A DNA stretch of 42,760 bases, taken from the NCBI GenBank assembly GCA_002323795.1, contig DCPZ01000069.1:1-42760 (forward strand). Reading direction: 5' to 3'. Of this stretch, positions 1 through 9,000 are shown one piece after another. The translations under genes and the position numbers were made by a program. The notes beneath the pieces were generated by a model. That model was not told where the DNA came from. It did no database searches and saw only the letters and a list, made by a program, of their open reading frames with translations. Positions within the stretch are counted from its first letter, which is position 1, and every line of letters begins with the position of its first letter. The DNA is from Flavobacteriales bacterium UBA1531. GTDB taxonomy: Bacteria; Bacteroidota; Bacteroidia; Flavobacteriales_D; Sanyastnellaceae.

Positions 1-2
1 GT

Positions 3-3000
3 GGCGGAAACGGCATTGCCGATGGCGCGTGTGACTGCGACGGAAACGTATTGGACGAATGTGGAGTTTGTGGAGGAGATGGAATCGCTGAAGGCGCGTG
101 TGACTGCGACGGAACACTCCCAGCATCTGGCTATGACTGCGATGGTGTTTGTTTGAATGATACAGATGCTGATGGCACCTGTGACGAATTTGAAATTGCG
201 GGTTGCACGGATGAAACAGCAACGAACTACAATCCTGAAGCAACAGATGACGATGGGACTTGTACTTCTTTGACATTAGCTCTTGCACTCCAAGGAATCC
301 TTGATTTTACTGTCCCTGAAGGTGGTAGCAATGGTAAAGCAATCCATGTGGTTGCTTCAGCAGATATTGCCGATCTCAGTTCATTCGGAATCGGTGTTGC
401 CAACAATGGTGGAGGCACAGACGGAGAAGAATACACATTCCCTGTGGCTTCTGTGAGCGAGGGTGATGATATTTTAGTGGTGCGTTCGGAAGAAGCAATG
501 TCGGCCTACTTTGCCGGTTGTTATGCTGAATTCGAGCACGTGTTTATGGGCAATTCGGGCATCAGCCAGAATGGTGATGATGCCATTGAGTTGTTCGAAT
601 TATCAACGGTGATTGAGACATTTGGTGATGTTGATGTCGACGGTTCCGGCCAGGAGTGGGAATATGTTGACACTTGGGCCTACAAAGTAGACGGTGTTTG
701 GACATATGGAGCGTTGAACTGCACTGATGGCACTCAAACGACATATGAGTCTGATTGTCCATATCCTTTGTGCCCTGCACTTCCAGAAGGTTGCACAGAT
801 GAAACTGCATGCAATTATGACAATGAGGCAATTTTGGACGACGGTTCTTGCTTGCAATTGGATGAGTGCGGTGTTTGCGGCGGCAGCGGGATAGCTGAAG
901 GCGCATGCGATTGTGATGGAAACGGTCCTGCAGAAGGATATGATTGCGATGGCACATGCTTGAACGACGTGGATGGTGACGGTACTTGTGACGAATTCGA
1001 ACAAGGTGGTTGCACGGATCCAATGGCTTGCAATTACGATGCTGAAGCTTCAGAAGAAAACGGAACGTGTCAATACACAGATGAATGTGGAGTTTGCGGA
1101 GGCGACGGCATTGCCGAAGGCGCTTGCGACTGCGATGGTACATTGCCTGATGAAGGTTATGATTGCAATGGCGTCTGCTTAAATGATGCAGATGGTGACC
1201 AAGTTTGTGACGAATTTGAAATTGGGGGTTGCACGGATGCTGAGGCGCCCAATTACAACTCAGAAGCTACAGATGATGATGGCTCCTGCGCTTCCTTGAC
1301 TTATGCCCTTGCGCTGCAAGGCATCATCGATTTCACAGTTCCTTCCGGAGGAAGCAATGGTAAAGCGATTCATGTGGTTGCATCTGCTGACATAGCAGAC
1401 CTCAGCTCTTTTGGAATTGGTGTTGCTAACAATGGTGGTGGAACCGATGGAGAAGAGTATACATTCCCAGCAGCATCTGTAAGTGCTGGTGACGACATTT
1501 TGGTCGTGCGCTCAGAAGAGGCCATGGCGGCTTACTTTGCTGATTGCTACTCTGAATTTGAGTATGTATTCCTCGGTAACAGCGGAATCAGCCAAAACGG
1601 TGATGATGCAATCGAGTTGTTCGAATACACAGTGGTCATTGAGACTTTCGGCGACATCGATGTTGATGGGTCTGGTGAAGAATGGGAGTACCTTGATTCT
1701 TGGGCTTACAAAGTTGACGGTGTCTGGACGTATGGAGGTGTAAACTGTACGGATGGCACGCAAACGACTTACGATTCTGATTGCCCGTATCCGTTGTGCC
1801 CATTGACTATTTTGGGTTGTATGGATGCTACGGCTTGCAACTATGATATGGACGCCACGGAAGACGACGGCTCTTGCGCACAACTGGACGAATGTGGAGT
1901 TTGTGGTGGTGATGGCATCGCCGAAGGCGCGTGTGACTGCGACGGAAACGTATTGGATGAATGTGGAGTTTGTGGCGGAAACGGCATTCCGGAAGGAGCT
2001 TGTGATTGTGATGGAAACGTATTAGATGCATGCGGTGTTTGCGGAGGAGAAGGCATCCCAGAAGGAGATTGTGATTGCGATGGGAACGTTGCAGACGAGT
2101 GCGGTGAGTGTGGTGGCGATGGCATTGCAGAAGGAGCATGCGATTGCGATGGTACATTGCCTGCCGATGGCTATGATTGCGATGGTGTTTGCTTGAACGA
2201 CACTGATGGCGATGGCACTTGCGATGAATTTGAAATTGCGGGTTGTACGGACGAGATGGCTTGCAACTATGATGCGTCAGCTACAGATGACGATGGTTCG
2301 TGCGCAATTCTCGATGAGTGCGATGTTTGTGGTGGTGAAGGCATTGCAGATGGTGCTTGTGACTGCGATGGAAATGGTCCTGAGGCAGGTTACGATTGCG
2401 AAGGCGTTTGCGTGAGCGATGCCGACGGCGACGGTACATGCGATGAATTTGAAGTTGCAGGTTGCACGGATGAGACCGCTTGTAACTACAACGCCGACGC
2501 AACAGAAGAAGATAATTCATGTGCAGAAGTTGACGAGTGCGGTGTCTGCGGAGGAACTGGAATTCTCGAGGGAGCTTGTGATTGCGAAGGTAATTTGCCG
2601 GCATTCGCTTATGACTGCGACGGCAACTGCTTGTCTGACGAGGACGGAGACGGAATTTGTGATGAATTGGAGTTTCCAGGCTGCCTCGATCCGGGAGCAT
2701 CCAACTATGATGCATCAGCCACTTACGATGATGGCTCATGTGAATATGCAGGTTGTACGATTTCGAGTGCCTGTAACTACGACCCCTCATGGGATGTGTT
2801 GGATGCAGACGCATGCGACTTTGAAAGTTGCGTAGGCTGCACAAATCCAATTGCATGTAACTATGAGGAGGACAATACCACCGAAAATGGTTCTTGCGTT
2901 TATGCTTCGGCAGGATATGATTGCGATGGAGTTTGCTTGAACGATGCGGATGGCGATGAAATCTGCGACGATCAGGAAATCGCTGGTTGCGACGATGCAA

Positions 3001-6000
3001 CAGCTTGCAACTTTGATTCAGCGGCAACGGACAACGATGGTTCATGCGATTATGCAGACGCTGGATATGATTGCGATGGAGCTTGCTTGAACGATGTCGA
3101 CGGTGATGGAACTTGCGATGAGTTTGAAGTCGCTGGTTGCACTGAAGAAGGCGCCTGTAACTACAGCGCATCTGCAACAGACGACAATGACTCCTGCACT
3201 TATGCCGAATCGGGATATGACTGCGCAGGCGACTGCTTGGTCGATTCTGACGGCGACGGAACATGCGATCAGTTTGAAGTCTTTGGTTGTACGGATCCAA
3301 ATGCTGCGAACTTTGACGGAGACAATACAGAGGAAAATGGCTCATGCCAATACCCTGGCTGCACCCTCTCAAACGCTTGCAACTTTGATTCGACGGCCAA
3401 TGCGAATGACGGCAGCTGTGAATTCCAATCGTGCTTGGGTTGCACTGATGCATCTGCGTGCAACTTTGATGCGACCGCATCAGGGGATGATGGGTCTTGC
3501 ATTGCTGCTGAGGCAGGTTATGATTGTGATGGCAACTGCTTGAACGACTCTGATGGCGATGACGTTTGCGACGAATTTGAAATCGCAGGTTGCCAAGATC
3601 AATCTGCATGCAATTACGATGAGGACGCGACAGACAGCGACCCGAGTGCTTGTGACTTTAGCTGCTATGGTTGCATGGCTACCAACGCATGCAACTTCGA
3701 TCCAACAGCCACCCTTCAGCCGGATGGTGCTTGTGAGTATGAAGCTTGCGTAGGATGCACAAACGATGCAGCGTGCAACTTTGACCCAGCCGCCTTGATT
3801 AGCGCGCCAGGAAGCTGCGAGTATCCAGTGAATTCATTCGTTGATTGCTCAGGTGCTTGCGTCAATGATTCGGATGAAGATGGAGTGTGCGACGAGCAAG
3901 AGATCTTTGGATGTACGGACGAGAATGCGCCAAACTATGAGGCATTTGCGACGGAGAACGATGGCTCTTGTCAAGTAGGTGGATGCATAATTCCATCGCC
4001 AAACTTTTCTTGTAACTTCGATCCCGAAGCGGATTATCTGATTTTCTCGATGTGTGTGAACCCACCATGCTCATCCACAGGCGGATCTCCAATTCCTGGG
4101 GCAATTTTGGTTCCAGGTTGTACGGACATGTTTGCCTGTAACTACGATCCGGCAGCAACAGAAGACGATGGTTCTTGTGATTACCTCGCATGTCTGGGTT
4201 GCACGGATACGGAAGCTTGTAACTACGATGAAGATGCGATCTACAATGATGGTTCTTGTGATTATGTGACCTGCGCTGTGAGCGGTTGCACCAATGTGAA
4301 TGCCTGCAACTTTAACTCAGAAGCTACTTCGGAGGATGGATCTTGTGAGTATACATCTTGCACGGGCTGCACCGATGAAACTGCAGACAACTATGACGAG
4401 TCAGCAACGACAGACAATGGTTCTTGCTTGTTCTCTGGATGTACGTTCCCGAACGCCTGTAACTATGATGCAACAGCTAACTTTTTCGACGCGAGTTGCG
4501 AATACACTTCATGCGTAGGATGCATGGACTCAACGGCTTGTACTTACGATCCAGCGGCTACTATTTCCAATGCGAGCCAATGCGATTATGCAGATGAGTT
4601 TTACAGCTGCGAAGGTGCTTGTTTGAATGACAATGATAGCGATGGTACATGCGATGAACTCGAAGTCGCTGGATGCACGGACGCTCAGGCTTCCAATTAT
4701 GATGAAAACGCAACGGATGAGGATGGTTCTTGTGCTTACCCAGTTCCAGGTTGCACACTGGCATCAGCATGCAATTACGATTCTGCTGCGACTGAAAACG
4801 ATGGCTCATGCGAGTTCACCTCATGCGTTGGATGTTTAGACGGTGCTGCTTGTAATTTTGATGCAGAAGCCCTCTATAACGATCAATCAGCATGTGAATT
4901 CCCGTTGTTCTACTACGATTGCGACGGCAACTGCCTGAGTGATGTTGATGGTGACGGCATTTGCGACGAAACGGACAACTGCAGTAACGCAACGGCTTGT
5001 AACTATGACGATGCTTTCAACCTGCCTTGCGCAGAAGTTGATGCTTGCGGAGTTTGCGGTGGAGACGGCGTTGATACAGATGGTGACGGCATTTGCGATA
5101 GTGAAGAAATTTTTGGTTGCGATGCCCTTGATGCTTGCAACTACGACAGTGCTGCAACTGAAAATGATGGGTCATGCTCATATTGCGGTTGCCCTGCAAC
5201 AGATGCCAACTTTGACGGCTACGAAGTAATTGTAGAGCCTCACATGGTGCATACGTCGGGAGAACTGAACGGTTTGACTACTTACCGGTTGTACCTTGAA
5301 ACAGACGGATCGGAAGATTTGGTAACGTCCTTCACCGGAAATGGAGAATGGGGGCTTGAGCTCAACACCACCAGCTCATTCTACCAGCACTTCGCAGGTG
5401 GATGGTCAGCGGTGGGACAGAACCCTGCTTTGATGGGGCAATTCCCGAATCTGATTTACGATTCGTACGTCACTGTTCAATTGGACGGTCCGGCTAGTTT
5501 GTCGTCGAATGAGATCAATCCAATTTCTCTGCCGGGTTCATGGGTAAGTGAATTTGAAAGCGGACAAAACATCATGATCAATGACTTCATTGGAAGTGGT
5601 TGGTACGTGACTCCTGACGGATCGAATACTGCTGTAGATGGAAATAACCGCATGCTATTTGCTCAGTTGACGACCGACGGAATCATTTCAGGTCAGTTCA
5701 GAGCACAGGTATTCCCAATGGGAGATAACATCAACGACGAACGAGTCGACCTAAGCTTTTCGCAGCCACTTTGCGGATGCACTGATGAATCGGCATGTAA
5801 CTATACTGTTGGAGCTGTTGAAGATGACGGATCTTGTGTGTTCGACACTGGAGTCACAGATTGTTCTGGAGAATGTTACAATGATACAGACGGTGATGGC
5901 ATTTGCGATGAGAATGAAGTTGCCGGTTGCACCGATGCCACTGCTGCCAACTATGAAGGTTCAGCGACAGATGACGACGGATCCTGCGAATATCCCACAC

Positions 6001-9000
6001 TCGGATGTACAGATGAGTTTGCGTGTAACTATGATGCAGAAGCGACAGAGGACAACGGGTCATGTGAGTATCCAGCATCATTCGCCGTGGATTGTGACGG
6101 CAATTGCTTAATCGATACGGACGGTGACGGCATATGTAACCAAGATGAAATCCTAGGCTGCACATTTGCGAACGCCTGTAACTTCCAGCAGGAAGCGACA
6201 GAGGAAAACGGTTCGTGCATCTTCGCTGCTGAAGGTTATGATTGCGATGGCAATTGCCTCGCCGATGCCGATGGCGACGGAGTGTGTGATCAATTTGAAG
6301 TGTTTGGATGTACCGACGCGGTTGCGTGCAACTACGACATGGACAATACAGAAGAAGATGGTTCCTGTGATTACTGCTCATGTGGTGATCCTGCGAGTAA
6401 CTATTCGATTACTGTTGAGGAGTACGCTGTTGATGGAATTGCAGGTATGACGACGTATCGTTTCTATGTTGACATGGAAAATCCAACGGATTTCTTGAGT
6501 GCGATGTATGGAACTGCTGCTAATCCGCTTTCTGTAATGACCAGCGATGGATTCTACAATGATGACTTTGCTTCAGGGTCCACAGCGGACGGAATAAACA
6601 GCGCCTTCTTTACCATTTTCCCAGAACTGGAGTACGATAGTTGGGTGACGATTGGCATTGACAACGCTCCCCAAGGGTCGGAAGTAGCCATTGGCACAGT
6701 GGAGAGCGAAGGTCAGCCGTGGATTGGTGCCTTTAATGCCACTTCCGAGACGAGTGGCCAGGATATCTTAATTGACCACCTCAGTTTGTTTGGCGGTGCT
6801 TGGTACGTAACGAACGGATCTGCCAACGGGTTGCCAGATGAAGACAATCAGCGTGTTTTGTTCATGCAATTGACCACTTCAGGTTCAATTTCAGGAACGG
6901 TCAATGCTCAGATTTTCCCTGACGGAAATGGTGATAACGAACTATTTAAAACATTCTCTTTTGACGGCACAGGTACTTTCTCTGCTGACAACGAGTCTGA
7001 GAATGGTTTAGGTAATTCATGTGGTTGCACCGATGATCAAGCGGATAACTTCGACTTTGAAGCGACTTATGATGATGGCAATTGCCTCTACTATGGTTGC
7101 ACCGAAGCAGGAGCCTGCAACTACGATGTGGGTGCAAACACCGAAGATGGTTCTTGCTTTTATGCTTCCACAGGATATGACTGTGAAGGAGTTTGCTTGA
7201 ATGATGCGGACGGAGATGGAGTTTGTGACGAGTTTGAGATCAGCGGTTGCATTGACCCAATGGCTTGTAACTACAACGCAGCTTCGACGGAATCAAGTGA
7301 ATGCACATACACAGACGGTTTTTGCGAATCCTGCTCAGGTGAAACGGATGGCACAGGAACAGTTGTTGACAACGATGCCGACAATGATGGAATCTGCGAT
7401 GCTGATGAAATTGAAGGATGCCAGGACGATACGGCATGTAACTTCTTGCCCACAGCAACAAATGATGATGGAAGCTGTGAGTACTGCTCATGCCAAGGTA
7501 ACACAGCATCTGAGGAGGGCTATGGTGTAATCGTTAATCCAGTAGTCGTTCACACAGAAGGTGATTTGGCCGGAATGACAACCTATGAGGTTTTCTTGAC
7601 TACACCGAATGCTGGCGACTTGGTCACGGCGTTGATTGGAGATAATAACTTCGCGCTCAATTTAGCGAGTTCGACGTCATTTTACCAGCATCCGGAAGGA
7701 GGTGTGACTCCCGAATTCATATCAGACATGATGATCGATGCAATGCCAAACTTGGCTTACGATTCATATGTAACGGTTGGTTTGGATGGTCCGGCATCTG
7801 ATGCGGGTGAAGCGAATGCTGGAGTCATACCAGGGCCGTGGTCTTCTGAATTTGAGGCAGGAGGACCTGTGATCATTGAAGACGAACTCGGTGGAGGTTG
7901 GTATGTAGTGCCTTCTGCTAGCAACGCAGAAGTCGGTGCGGACCTTCGAATCCTCGTTGCACAATTGACAACGGACGGACAGATTTCGGGTTCATTCCGA
8001 GCGCAAGTCTTCCCGAATGGAAACAACGAAGATGATGACCGAGTGGACATCACGTTCATGGATGCAATCTGCGGTTGCAACGACCCAGAGGCTCTGAACT
8101 TCGATCCAATGGCCAACTTCTTGGTGGAAGGGTCCTGCGATTTCCCGATCTACGGATGTGTGGATGAGATGGCTTGCAATTTTGACGATGGTGCGACTAC
8201 CGACGATGGCTCGTGTGTGTATTCAGATGGAATTACGGATTGCGACGGCAACTGCATCAACGATGCAGACGGCGACTTTGTATGTGATGAAAATGAGGTT
8301 GAGGGGTGCTTGAATCCAAATGCATGCAATTATGTGGATCCATCGCTTGTGACTGAGCTCGTGGAATGTCTCTTTGCTGAGACAGGATACGATTGCGACG
8401 GAAACTGCCTCGTGGATTCGGATGCAGATGGTATTTGCGATGAATTTGAAATTCCAGGTTGCCTCGACGTTGCTGCTTGTAACTATGTAGCGGATGCAAC
8501 GGATGAAATTGAATGTGTTTATGAAATTGAAGGTTATGATTGCGATGGCAATTGCCTAGTGGATACAGACGGAGACGGTGTTTGCGACGCATTCGAGGTT
8601 TCTGGATGTACTGATTCCGCAGCATGCAACTATGATGTAGCGAATACAGATGAAGACGGGTCATGTGACTTCTGTTCATGTGGTGATCCATTCAGTGGAT
8701 ACACCTTGCAGGTCGAAGAGCATGCATTTGATGGGATACCCGGCATGACAACATACCGATTCTACATCGGAATGGAGTCGAACGATGACTTCTTGAGCGC
8801 CATTTATGGAAGCCTCCAGAATCCTATGTCGTTGAGCACTTCAGATGGTTTCTACAACGACGCTTTTGCGAGTGGTGCGACAGCTGAAGGCTTGAATGCC
8901 TCCTTGTTCGGATTGTTCCCAACGTTGGAATTCGATAGTTGGGTAACGATTGGCGTCGAGTCCGCTGCAGTTGCTCCAGAAGTTTCAACGGGCACTGTTG

